Translations under genes and position numbers: made by a program
Notes under the pieces: generated by a model
What the model was told of the DNA's origin: nothing
The model's input: the letters and a program-made list of their open reading frames with translations, nothing else
Databases searched by the model: none
NCBI GenBank assembly: GCA_046497505.1
Contig: JAWOFN010000100.1
Coordinates: 1-7,979, forward strand
Direction of reading: 5' to 3'
DNA length: 7,979 bases
Source of the DNA: JAWOFN01 sp046497505 [NCBI: bacterium]
GTDB taxonomy: Bacteria; Blakebacterota; Blakebacteria; Blakebacterales
Shown here: in pieces, positions 1 to 5,353 of the stretch
Position numbering within the stretch: the stretch's first letter is position 1
How the letters are laid out: every line of letters begins with the position of its first letter

Positions 1-2
1 GT

Positions 3-27
3 GGAGGTGAGGGGCCAGGAGGTGAGG
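3..27. repeat. Short direct repeat of a 10-mer at the window edge
   Basis: The 10-mer GGAGGTGAGG occurs at 3-12 and again at 18-27, a 15-base period, just beyond the 3' end of the SDR gene. The first 40 bases hold no other recognisable feature. The repeat may be chance in purine-rich sequence or part of a gene cut off by the window edge. Confidence 0.4.
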
Positions 28-40
28 ATCCCCACCCGCA

Positions 41-763
41 TCAGAAGAGGTCCACGTCGTTGAAGGGTCCCGGGGGGTCGGTGAGGATGTCGGCGATGCG
101 GCGGCCCACATCGCCGGGATCCAGGAAGGTGCTCCGATCGAACTCCTCCCGCTTCTCCTCCGGGAGCTCGTCCCACAGGGGGGTGTCCACCGCGGGGGGA
201 TGGATCATGCTCACCGTCAGGCCGCGGGGGACAGCCTCCTCGGCCAGGACCTCCATGAGGCCCCGCAGGCCGTATTTGGAGGCGCTGTAGGCGCCGTTCT
301 CGGGCAGCGGCTCCTTGGCCGCCACCGAGCCCACGGCCAGGATGTGGCCCGATCCCGCCGCGTACATGGAGGGGAGGGCGGCGCGGAGGGGGAGGAAGGT
401 CCCCACCAGGTTGGCTTCCAGGGAGCCGCGGAATGCGGAGAGCGACTCCTCCACCAGGGGACTGAGATGGAATGTGCCGGCGGAACAGACCAGACCGTCC
501 CATCGGCCGAAACGCGACGTGAAATCCTCTGCGGCCCTTTCCAGGGCCTCCCGGTCGGTCACGTCGACAGGGGTCCCCCCGGCGCGTCCGGGGGGTGCGC
601 CCAGGGCCTCCAGCGCTCCCTCCATCCGGTCCGGGTCGCGGCCCGCCAGCCAGACGTCCCACCCCCGGTCCAGCAGGGCCCGGGCGGCAGCCAGTCCCAG
701 CCCCCGGGTACCCCCGGTGACGAAAGCGGCCGGCCGGCCCTCATCGGGTCCGCGGGTCCTCAT
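41..763 (-). CDS. Short-chain dehydrogenase/reductase (classical SDR, probably NADP-dependent)
   Basis: A 240-residue protein, the normal length for a classical SDR oxidoreductase: a soluble Rossmann-fold enzyme that reduces a carbonyl or oxidises an alcohol using NAD(P). Visible motifs are the nucleotide-binding TGGTRGLG (16-23), R42 after the second beta strand (an NADP preference is inferred), DVTD (67-70), CSAG (93-96) in place of the usual NNAG, and the catalytic tetrad N118, S146, Y159 (in YSASK) and K163. The start is supported by GGAGGAG four bases upstream (complement of 768-774). The start ATG shares an ATGA overlap with the stop of the SDR relic upstream. The substrate cannot be read from sequence. 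The gene diverges from a pterin synthase, so a pterin carbonyl reductase (sepiapterin-reductase-like) is one inference; a generic FabG-like reductase is equally possible. Confidence 0.9.
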   Translation of the reverse strand: MRTRGPDEGRPAAFVTGGTRGLGLAAARALLDRGWDVWLAGRDPDRMEGALEALGAPPGRAGGTPVDVTDREALERAAEDFTSRFGRWDGLVCSAGTFHLSPLVEESLSAFRGSLEANLVGTFLPLRAALPSMYAAGSGHILAVGSVAAKEPLPENGAYSASKYGLRGLMEVLAEEAVPRGLTVSMIHPPAVDTPLWDELPEEKREEFDRSTFLDPGDVGRRIADILTDPPGPFNDVDLF

Positions 764-990
764 GCCGCTCCTCCGCGTCCCTTCCCTTCACCGGTGTCCA
801 TGCGGGAGACGCCGGCGTTGTTGACGAGGAGGTCGAGACCGCCAAATTGTTCGAACAGCCGCTCCATCGAACGCGTCACACCCTCGGGGTCGGTGAGGTC
901 GGCGGCTTCCCCGGCGATGACACGGCCTGGTCCGCTGCAGGCCCTGGCGCCGAGGACGATCTTACCTTCGAACTGTGCTTGCTGTGGCAT
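760..990 (-). pseudogene. Truncated short-chain dehydrogenase relic
   Basis: From the ATG at 990 the frame encodes 76 residues beginning MPQQAQFEGKIVL, a typical SDR N-terminus. It then carries a distorted glycine motif (SGPGR, with the usual TGxxxGxG disrupted), DLTDPEGV, FGGLDLLVNNAGVSRM, and about a dozen unrelated residues before a stop inside the next gene's start (ATGA). Compared with a complete SDR it lacks about 30-35 residues between the glycine motif and DLTD, and everything after the NNAG strand, including the catalytic Ser, Tyr and Lys. It cannot be an active SDR by itself. The best reading is a decayed gene copy. The frame can be extended upstream to an ATG at 1029, but those residues overlap the divergent pterin gene and do not look like SDR sequence. 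A short expressed protein cannot be excluded. Confidence 0.75.
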
Positions 991-1016
991 AGGTTGAGAA
1001 ACTACGGAACACGTAC

Positions 1017-1022
1017 GGAAGG
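1017..1022 (+). promoter_or_regulatory. Shine-Dalgarno site that sets the pterin synthase start
   Basis: GGAAGG lies five bases before the ATG at 1028. An in-frame GTG at 1022 overlaps this site, so it is a poor alternative start. I therefore use ATG 1028. Confidence 0.7.
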
Positions 1023-1027
1023 TGTCC

Positions 1028-1456
1028 ATGGTCTATTTGACGAAGCGTTTCGAGTTCAGTGCGGCCCACCGCTATCACAACCCGGGACTCTCCGACGAGG
1101 AGAACGTGGAACTCTTCGGGGCCTGCAACAACCCCGCCGGGCACGGTCACAACTACGGCCTGGAGGTCACCGTCGCCGGGGAGGTGGATCCGGCCACCGG
1201 TTTCTTCATGAACGCGTCGGAGCTGAAGCGGGTCGTCCAGGAACGGGTCGTGGACGTCCTGGACCACAAGTTCCTGAACCACGACGTGCCCTATTTCGCG
1301 GACGTGATCCCCTCGAGCGAGGAGATCGTCCGCTGGATGTGGGGTCGCCTGGTCGATGCGTTCGACGAGCACGAGGCATGCCTCCACCGGATCAGGCTGG
1401 AGGAGACCTCCACCATCTTCGTGGAGTACTGCGGCCCGGAGGATGGACCGGCCTAG
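1028..1456 (+). CDS. 6-pyruvoyl-tetrahydropterin synthase family protein, C-x5-HGH (PTPS-II-like) type
   Basis: A 142-residue zinc enzyme of the PTPS/QueD family (COG0720), which converts 7,8-dihydroneopterin triphosphate to 6-pyruvoyl-tetrahydropterin or related products. Zinc ligands are H14, H39 and H41 (HGHNY, 39-43). The catalytic set is C33, D79 and H80, and E126 matches the substrate-anchoring glutamate. The cysteine-to-HGH spacing is C-x5-HGH (CNNPAGHGH). From memory, this is the animal-type PTPS pattern, while queuosine-pathway QueD normally has C-x3-HGH. Other stretches also resemble the mammalian enzyme, such as LSDEEN (21-26), DPATG (54-58) and DVPYFADV (86-93). A role in biopterin-like cofactor synthesis is therefore inferred over queuosine. 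No folE or other queuosine gene is in view. The gene diverges from the SDR pair and converges on the PPC gene. Confidence 0.93.
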   Translation: MVYLTKRFEFSAAHRYHNPGLSDEENVELFGACNNPAGHGHNYGLEVTVAGEVDPATGFFMNASELKRVVQERVVDVLDHKFLNHDVPYFADVIPSSEEIVRWMWGRLVDAFDEHEACLHRIRLEETSTIFVEYCGPEDGPA

Positions 1457-1462
1457 GTGCCC

Positions 1463-1506
1463 AGTGCCGCCCCCCGCAGATACGGCTGCATTCGAGCGGC
1501 GGCACT
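1463..1506. terminator. Long inverted repeat between convergent genes, probable bidirectional terminator
   Basis: AGTGCCGCC (1463-1471) is perfectly complementary to GGCGGCACT (1498-1506), a 9-bp stem around a 26-base loop. The loop holds a smaller hairpin, GCAG (1476-1479) with CTGC (1486-1489). It begins seven bases after the pterin synthase stop and its far arm reaches into the PPC stop codon, so it could end both transcripts. Neither side has a T-run, so it is not a canonical intrinsic terminator. Confidence 0.55.
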
Positions 1507-1927
1507 AGAGGTCCAAAAGCTCCAGTTCCTGGCCCGGCACGGTCCGCCGCTGCACCTCGCCGCCGCCCCGGCGCAGGTAGATCTCCAGGGTGGGCCCCAC
1601 CTCGGCATCGAAGAGGTGGCCGCCGATGACCTGGAAATCGGGGCCGCAGAGGGTGGTGTGCATGTGGGCGAAGACGCTGCCGTCGCTCTTCACGCTCACG
1701 TTCCCGAGCAGGCTGAGGAGCTCGAAGCCCCCCTCGAAGCGCCGGTCCCTGTATTCGCCGGCCTCCTGGTCGAAGTAGCCCAGGAGGGCCCAGCGCACCG
1801 CCCCGATGCCCCGGATGTCGCCGCTCTTCACCCCGTGCTCCTCGAGGAAGGAGTGCAGGGTCTCCGCCACCGCCTCACCCGTCTCCAGGCGGATGATCCA
1901 GCCCTCTTCGAAGGAACGATACTGCAT
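1505..1927 (-). CDS. Stand-alone PPC (DUF296) domain protein
   Basis: A 140-residue protein made of a single PPC/DUF296 domain, the domain found at the C-terminus of plant AT-hook proteins and as free-standing proteins in bacteria and archaea, where it forms trimers. The signature runs through RLETGE (13-18), IRGIGAV (38-44), LGYFD (49-53), the conserved FELLSLLGN (68-76), a histidine pair H88 and H90 (HMH), and GGHLF (102-106). The three histidines H88, H90 and H104 are the likely metal-binding set. The start at 1927 is preferred because the domain begins directly after it and AGGAAGG (complement of 1937-1943) lies nine bases upstream; the longer frame to 2068 adds proline-rich residues with no family similarity. 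No AT-hook is present, so DNA binding is not implied. The cellular role of bacterial members is largely unknown. Confidence 0.88.
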   Translation of the reverse strand: MQYRSFEEGWIIRLETGEAVAETLHSFLEEHGVKSGDIRGIGAVRWALLGYFDQEAGEYRDRRFEGGFELLSLLGNVSVKSDGSVFAHMHTTLCGPDFQVIGGHLFDAEVGPTLEIYLRRGGGEVQRRTVPGQELELLDL

Positions 1928-2037
1928 GTCGCGCCGCCTTCCTGTTATCAGTATGTTCGGAACGTCGATCCCCGGTCGGGGGCCCTGGTCGAAGATAAAA
2001 CGTGAGGGGGGCCCGGGCCAGCCCGGCCGGACGAACC

Positions 2038-2043
2038 AGGGAG
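2038..2043 (+). promoter_or_regulatory. Shine-Dalgarno site that sets the plsC start
   Basis: AGGGAG lies six bases before the ATG at 2050. An in-frame GTG at 2002 would add sixteen residues without hydrophobic or family character, so ATG 2050 is chosen. Confidence 0.65.
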
Positions 2044-2049
2044 CAGCAG

Positions 2050-2796
2050 ATGGAAGAGCGGTCCACACGCGTCTCCGGCACCCTGGCGGCGTGGCTCCTC
2101 GCCCTCCCCTTCACCCTGGCGGCCAGCGCGTCCCTGCTCCTGCTCACTCCCTTCCCCGGCCGGCGACGTCGGGGGGATGCCATGATCCGGTGGTGGGCGA
2201 GGAACGTCCTGCGCATCGCCGGGATCCCCCACCGGATGACGGGGGAGGAGAACCTCCCGGAGGAGGACGACGCCCCCTGCGTCTTCGTCTCCAACCACAC
2301 CAGCATGCTGGACATCCCGGTGTGTCTCGCCCACCTCCCGGGCCACGTCCGCCTGCTGGCCAAACGCTCCCTCTTCCGAATCCCGGTCTTCGGGTGGCTG
2401 CTGCGGATGGAGGGGTTCGTGCCGGTGGACCGGTCCAGTCAGCGGAGGGCGCGCCGGAGCCTCCGTCCCGCATCCGAGCGCATCGGGGGGGGGACCCGCG
2501 TCTTCGTTTTCCCCGAGGGGACCCGCTCCCGGACCGGGGAACCGGGTCCCTTCAAGACCGGGGCCTTCCGGCTGGCCATCCAGGCGGGCGTCCCGGTGGT
2601 GCCGCTGGCGATGGTGGGGGCGGGGGAGGTGCTGCGGCCGAAGTCGATGCGGGTGAAGGAGGGGGAGGTCACCCTGGTCGTGGGGCCCCCGATCGAGACC
2701 GGGGGGCTCGGCGAGGAGGACCGTCACGAGGTCCGTCGCCGGGCCGAGACGTGGATCAGGGGGGCGCTGGGACGTCAGGGGTCCCCTTCCTCCTGA
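2050..2796 (+). CDS. plsC: 1-acyl-sn-glycerol-3-phosphate acyltransferase (PlsC family)
   Basis: A 248-residue membrane-associated acyltransferase of the LPLAT/PlsC family, expected to acylate lysophosphatidic acid to phosphatidic acid in phospholipid synthesis. A hydrophobic N-terminal segment (about 12-33) should anchor it in the inner membrane. Motif I is NHTSMLD, with catalytic H83 and D88. Motif II covers IPVFGWLLRMEGFVPVDR (111-128). Motif III is FPEGTRS (154-160), with E156 and G157 for glycerol-phosphate binding. Motif IV is VPVVPLAM (181-188). Length and motif order match the family. A run of nine G (2485-2493) encodes three consecutive glycines (146-148) just before motif III. The 3' end overlaps that of mazG by 22 bases on the opposite strand. 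Acceptor preference (lysophosphatidate or another lysolipid such as lyso-ornithine lipid) cannot be decided from sequence, so the symbol is a family-level call. Confidence 0.92.
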   Translation: MEERSTRVSGTLAAWLLALPFTLAASASLLLLTPFPGRRRRGDAMIRWWARNVLRIAGIPHRMTGEENLPEEDDAPCVFVSNHTSMLDIPVCLAHLPGHVRLLAKRSLFRIPVFGWLLRMEGFVPVDRSSQRRARRSLRPASERIGGGTRVFVFPEGTRSRTGEPGPFKTGAFRLAIQAGVPVVPLAMVGAGEVLRPKSMRVKEGEVTLVVGPPIETGGLGEEDRHEVRRRAETWIRGALGRQGSPSS

Positions 2797-3575
2797 CCGG
2801 CGGACTCCCACCATCCCAGGAGACGTTCCTCCCCCGCCTGCTGCAGCCGCATCCCCGCTTCACGGGCCCGTCCCTCCAGCCTCTCGAACCGGGCCTGGAA
2901 CCGGGCGGCCGCCTCCCTGAGAGCGGACTCCGGGTCCACCTCCCTTCGCTCGGCGTACACGGCCAGCGCCAGCAGGAGGTCCCCCAGTTCCCGGCGGACC
3001 TCCTCCCTGTCCTCTCCCGCCTCCCTCACCTCCGCCCACTCCTCCTCCACCTTGTCGGCGGCTCCCGAAGCATCCTTCCAGGTGAAGCCGGCCCGCCGGG
3101 CCTTGGCAGCCAGGCGGGAGGCACGGGCCAGGGCGGGGAGGGAGGGGGGGACCCCTTCGAGGGCCGAGTCCTTCCCTTCCTCCTGCTTGAGGCGCTCCCA
3201 GTTGTGGAGGACATCGTCGGGACCTTCCACCTCGGCGGTCCCGAACACATGGGGGTGGCGCCGGATGAGCTTCTCGGTGATCTTCCCGGCCACGCGGTCC
3301 AGGTCGAAGGAGCCCCGCTCGGCCCCCAGGCGTGCGTGGAAGACGATCTGGAGGAGGAGATCCCCCAGTTCCTCCACCAGGGCCGCGTCGTCCGGCCCAC
3401 GGGGGTCGTCCAGGACGGAGAGGACCTCGTAGGTCTCCTCGAGCAGATGGGAGCGGAGGGTGCGGTGGTCCTGCTCACGGTCCCAGGGGCAGCCCTCCGG
3501 TCCGCGCAGGACATCCATGACGGCCTCCAGGCGCCGGAGGGGATCTTCGGGCAGTTCGTCGGGGCGGGTGGTCAT
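2775..3575 (-). CDS. mazG: Nucleoside triphosphate pyrophosphohydrolase MazG
   Basis: A 266-residue, two-domain MazG, close to the length of the E. coli protein (263). The family hydrolyses (d)NTPs to NMP and pyrophosphate in the cytoplasm, acting in nucleotide-pool cleaning. The N-terminus has the family signature LRGPEGCPWDREQ (23-35). The first domain carries the metal-binding EExxE (46-50) and ExxD (69-72) motifs. RRHPHVFG (105-112) is another family hallmark. The second domain repeats the acidic pattern with E178, E179 and E182, then E196 and D199. The start at 3575 is favoured by GGAGG four bases upstream (complement of 3580-3584) and by agreement with family N-termini; a longer frame to 3764 would overlap the divergent kinase gene. 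It shares an 85-base divergent intergenic region with that gene. Confidence 0.95.
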   Translation of the reverse strand: MTTRPDELPEDPLRRLEAVMDVLRGPEGCPWDREQDHRTLRSHLLEETYEVLSVLDDPRGPDDAALVEELGDLLLQIVFHARLGAERGSFDLDRVAGKITEKLIRRHPHVFGTAEVEGPDDVLHNWERLKQEEGKDSALEGVPPSLPALARASRLAAKARRAGFTWKDASGAADKVEEEWAEVREAGEDREEVRRELGDLLLALAVYAERREVDPESALREAAARFQARFERLEGRAREAGMRLQQAGEERLLGWWESAGQEEGDP

Positions 3576-3660
3576 CTTGCCTCCGGTGAGGTCGTGAGCG
3601 TCGGGGGGACCCGGCACAATTAAGGGGATCGACCTCGGTACGTCCAGCGACGGGAGCGGG

Positions 3661-5139
3661 ATGCACGACGCGATCATGGCGATGGCAGGAGCGGGGGCGC
3701 TGGCCCTGGTGGTCTCGGCCGCCGAGGGGGCCAGGCGCCTGCTGGACGCCCCGGGGACCCTCACACGGCGATCGGTCCACCTGGCAGCAGGTGTGCTGGG
3801 CGCCCTGGTGCCGTGGCTCTTCCGATCGCGGTGGTGGCCGGCCGGGGGGGCGGCGGCCGCGGTGCTCGCCCTCTATCCCAGCGTCCGGAGGGGATGGCTC
3901 CCCGCCCTCCACGCCGCGCGCCCCCGCTCCCTGGGCACCGTCTGGTTCGCCGTTTCCGCACTGCTCCTCTATCTGGTCGCCTGGGAACAGCCGGTCCTGG
4001 TGTGCCTGCCCCTGCTGGTGCTGGCCTTCGGGGACGTGGCGGGCTCGGTGGTGGGGAGCCGGATGGGGACCGCCCGTCCCCTCCCCGAACCCTTCCGGCG
4101 CCGGACCTGGGACGGCTCCTTCGCCGTCTTCGTCATGACGGGGCTGGTCGTGACGGTGGGGTGGGAGGCGCTGGGGCTCGGGGGACCGCTGAGCGCGGTG
4201 CTCGTGGGACTGGCGGTCGCCCCGATGGTCACCGCCGCGGAGGCGCTCTCCGGGGAGGGACTGGACAACCTGACCATCCCGCTCGCCGCGGGCCTGACCC
4301 TGCAGATCGTGCTCTCCGACCCGGCCGGCCAGCCGGGGGCGCTCCTGGCCGGTGAGGCCCTCGGGCTGGCCGTGGCCGGGGCGGCCTGGCGCTGGAGGGT
4401 GCTGGATGCCGGCGGGGCCGCCGGCGCATTCCTCATCGCCGGGTTCGTCCTCGGGGGCGGGGGATGGCCATGGGCCCTGCCGCTGGCAGCGTTCTTCCTC
4501 CTCTCGAGCGCCCTCTCCCTGCTCCGGGACCGCCTGCGTCCCGGCACGGCGGCCCTGGCGGAGAAGGGTTCCCGCAGGGACATCGGCCAGGTGGCGGCGA
4601 ACGGCGGGGTGCCCGGCCTCCTGTTCGCCGCCGGCGTCGCCGGTCTGCCCGCGGTTTGGATATGGCCTGCTTTCCTCGGTTCGGTCGCCGCGGCTGCGGC
4701 GGACACCTGGGGGACGGAGATCGGGACGATGGCCGGGCCGCGCGCCCGCCTCATCACGACCGGGGAGCGCGTTCCCGCGGGTACGAGCGGGGGCGTGACC
4801 TTAGCGGGCACCCTCGGCGGCATCGCGGGGGCTGCGGTCGTGGCGGGTGTGGGACTGCTGCTCCCTCCGGGGGGGACAGGAGCGGCCGGATGGGCAGCGG
4901 GGGCCGCTGCAGCCGGGGGGGTGGCGGGTACCATGGCGGACAGTCTTCTGGGGGCCACGCTCCAGGGACGCTACCGATGCACCGTGTGCGGGACGGTCAC
5001 CGAGCGGCGGAGGCACTGCCCCGGGGGTCCGGTCGAGCGGGTCCGGGGCCTGGCGGGACTCACGAACGACGGGGTGAACCTGGCGGCCGGGGCGGTGGGG
5101 GCGGGGACCGCGCTCCTCATCCTGCTCCTGGCGGGCTGA
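3661..5139 (+). CDS. Fused membrane protein: phytol/dolichol-kinase-like module plus DUF92 (VTE6-like) module
   Basis: A 492-residue polytopic membrane protein with two recognisable halves. Residues 1 to about 225 resemble the CTP-dependent polyprenol kinase family (VTE5/SEC59, related to CDP-diglyceride synthases): RRSVHLAAG (36-44), FGDVAGSVVGSRMG (123-136), RRTWDGS (147-153) and AEALSGEGLDNLTIP (193-207). Residues from about 248 form a complete DUF92 domain: DAGGAAGAF (249-257), RRDIGQVAANGG (305-316), ADTWGTEIG (347-355), GTSGGVTLAG (374-383), MADSLLGA (425-432), a C-x2-C-x9-C cluster at C440, C443 and C453, and LTNDGVNL (467-474). In plants VTE5 makes phytyl phosphate and the DUF92 protein VTE6 phosphorylates it to the diphosphate. 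The fusion therefore suggests a two-step salvage kinase for an isoprenoid alcohol; this is inference. GGGAG (3652-3656) precedes the ATG by four bases. The substrate is unknown. Confidence 0.85.
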   Translation: MHDAIMAMAGAGALALVVSAAEGARRLLDAPGTLTRRSVHLAAGVLGALVPWLFRSRWWPAGGAAAAVLALYPSVRRGWLPALHAARPRSLGTVWFAVSALLLYLVAWEQPVLVCLPLLVLAFGDVAGSVVGSRMGTARPLPEPFRRRTWDGSFAVFVMTGLVVTVGWEALGLGGPLSAVLVGLAVAPMVTAAEALSGEGLDNLTIPLAAGLTLQIVLSDPAGQPGALLAGEALGLAVAGAAWRWRVLDAGGAAGAFLIAGFVLGGGGWPWALPLAAFFLLSSALSLLRDRLRPGTAALAEKGSRRDIGQVAANGGVPGLLFAAGVAGLPAVWIWPAFLGSVAAAAADTWGTEIGTMAGPRARLITTGERVPAGTSGGVTLAGTLGGIAGAAVVAGVGLLLPPGGTGAAGWAAGAAAAGGVAGTMADSLLGATLQGRYRCTVCGTVTERRRHCPGGPVERVRGLAGLTNDGVNLAAGAVGAGTALLILLLAG

Positions 5140-5144
5140 AACGC

Positions 5145-5174
5145 CCTGAGAGCCCCGCCAGGGGTGTCTCGAGG
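5145..5174 (+). terminator. Hairpin after the kinase fusion gene, possible terminator
   Basis: CCCC (5153-5156) pairs with GGGG (5161-5164) around a GCCA loop. The stem continues with GAGA (5148-5151) against TCTC (5167-5170) across a small bulge, and weakly with CCT/AGG outside that. It sits just after the stop codon and before the tRNA promoter. There is no T-run, so intrinsic termination is uncertain. Confidence 0.45.
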
Positions 5175-5186
5175 AGTCCTTGCATC

Positions 5187-5215
5187 TTGACACCGCAGCG
5201 AGGTGCCCCTACCTT
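5187..5215 (+). promoter_or_regulatory. Probable sigma-70 promoter for tRNA-Val-thrS-infC
   Basis: A perfect TTGACA (5187-5192) is followed after 17 bases by TACCTT (5210-5215), a weak match to TATAAT. A start near 5222 would leave about 33 bases of leader before the tRNA. This is the only convincing -35 box I find ahead of the tRNA and the translation genes. A second -10-like TAGGAT at 5228-5233 has no matching -35. Confidence 0.6.
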
Positions 5216-5254
5216 GCGCCACCTCTGTAGGATGTGGAGCGATCCGCACATATT

Positions 5255-5331
5255 GGGCGATTAGCTCAGTTGGCTAGAGCACCAGCTCGACACGCTGGGG
5301 GTCACTGGTTCGAGTCCAGTATCGCCCACCA
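5255..5331 (+). tRNA. tRNA-Val (anticodon GAC)
   Basis: A complete 77-nt cloverleaf with encoded CCA. The acceptor stem is GGGCGAT (5255-5261) with ATCGCCC (5321-5327). The D stem is GCTC/GAGC (5264-5267, 5277-5280). The anticodon stem is CCAGC/GCTGG (5282-5286, 5294-5298) with the seven-base loop TCGACAC and anticodon GAC at 5289-5291. The variable loop is GGGTC, and the T stem is ACTGG/CCAGT around TTCGAGT. It reads the valine codons GUC and GUU. The base before the anticodon (position 33) is C, where almost all tRNAs have U. thrS begins 22 bases downstream with no hairpin between, so the tRNA is probably cut from a shared transcript. Confidence 0.95.
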
Positions 5332-5353
5332 TTTCACCCCATCCGAACCGTGC

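Noticed and set aside
847-1629. A 260-codon plus-strand open frame across the SDR relic and pterin gene
   Set aside because: It is Arg/Gly/Pro-rich with no similarity. The pterin synthase in another frame has every catalytic residue.
1928-2049. Divergent promoters between the PPC gene and plsC
   Set aside because: AT-richer patches (GATAAA at 1994-1999, and CATACT on the minus strand) look like -10 boxes, but I find no properly spaced -35 for either, so I do not call them.
1928-2068. Longer N-terminus for the PPC protein
   Set aside because: The added residues are Pro/Gly/Arg-rich and overlap the plsC start region. The domain starts immediately after the ATG at 1927, which has its own ribosome site.
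1806-3623. A 605-codon plus-strand open frame across plsC and mazG
   Set aside because: It is rich in Pro, Gly and Arg with no domain similarity. It runs out of frame through plsC and antisense to mazG, both of which have full motif sets. Long open frames are expected by chance in GC-rich DNA.
3576-3764. Longer N-terminus for MazG
   Set aside because: It would overlap the start of the divergent kinase gene and is not MazG-like. A good GGAGG precedes the ATG at 3575.
3969-4958. A 329-codon minus-strand open frame opposite the DUF92 fusion gene
   Set aside because: It is a low-complexity Pro/Ala/Ser/Arg translation, antisense to a gene with strong motifs in both halves.
5140-5254. T-box riboswitch or tRNA-like operator controlling thrS
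   Set aside because: No T-box sequence or specifier-loop arrangement is visible. The region holds a short hairpin, a promoter and a brief tRNA leader.
5234-5353. N-terminal extension of thrS upstream through the tRNA
   Set aside because: The extra forty residues would be encoded by a perfect tRNA cloverleaf and do not resemble any ThrRS N-terminus. The TGS domain begins shortly after ATG 5354.
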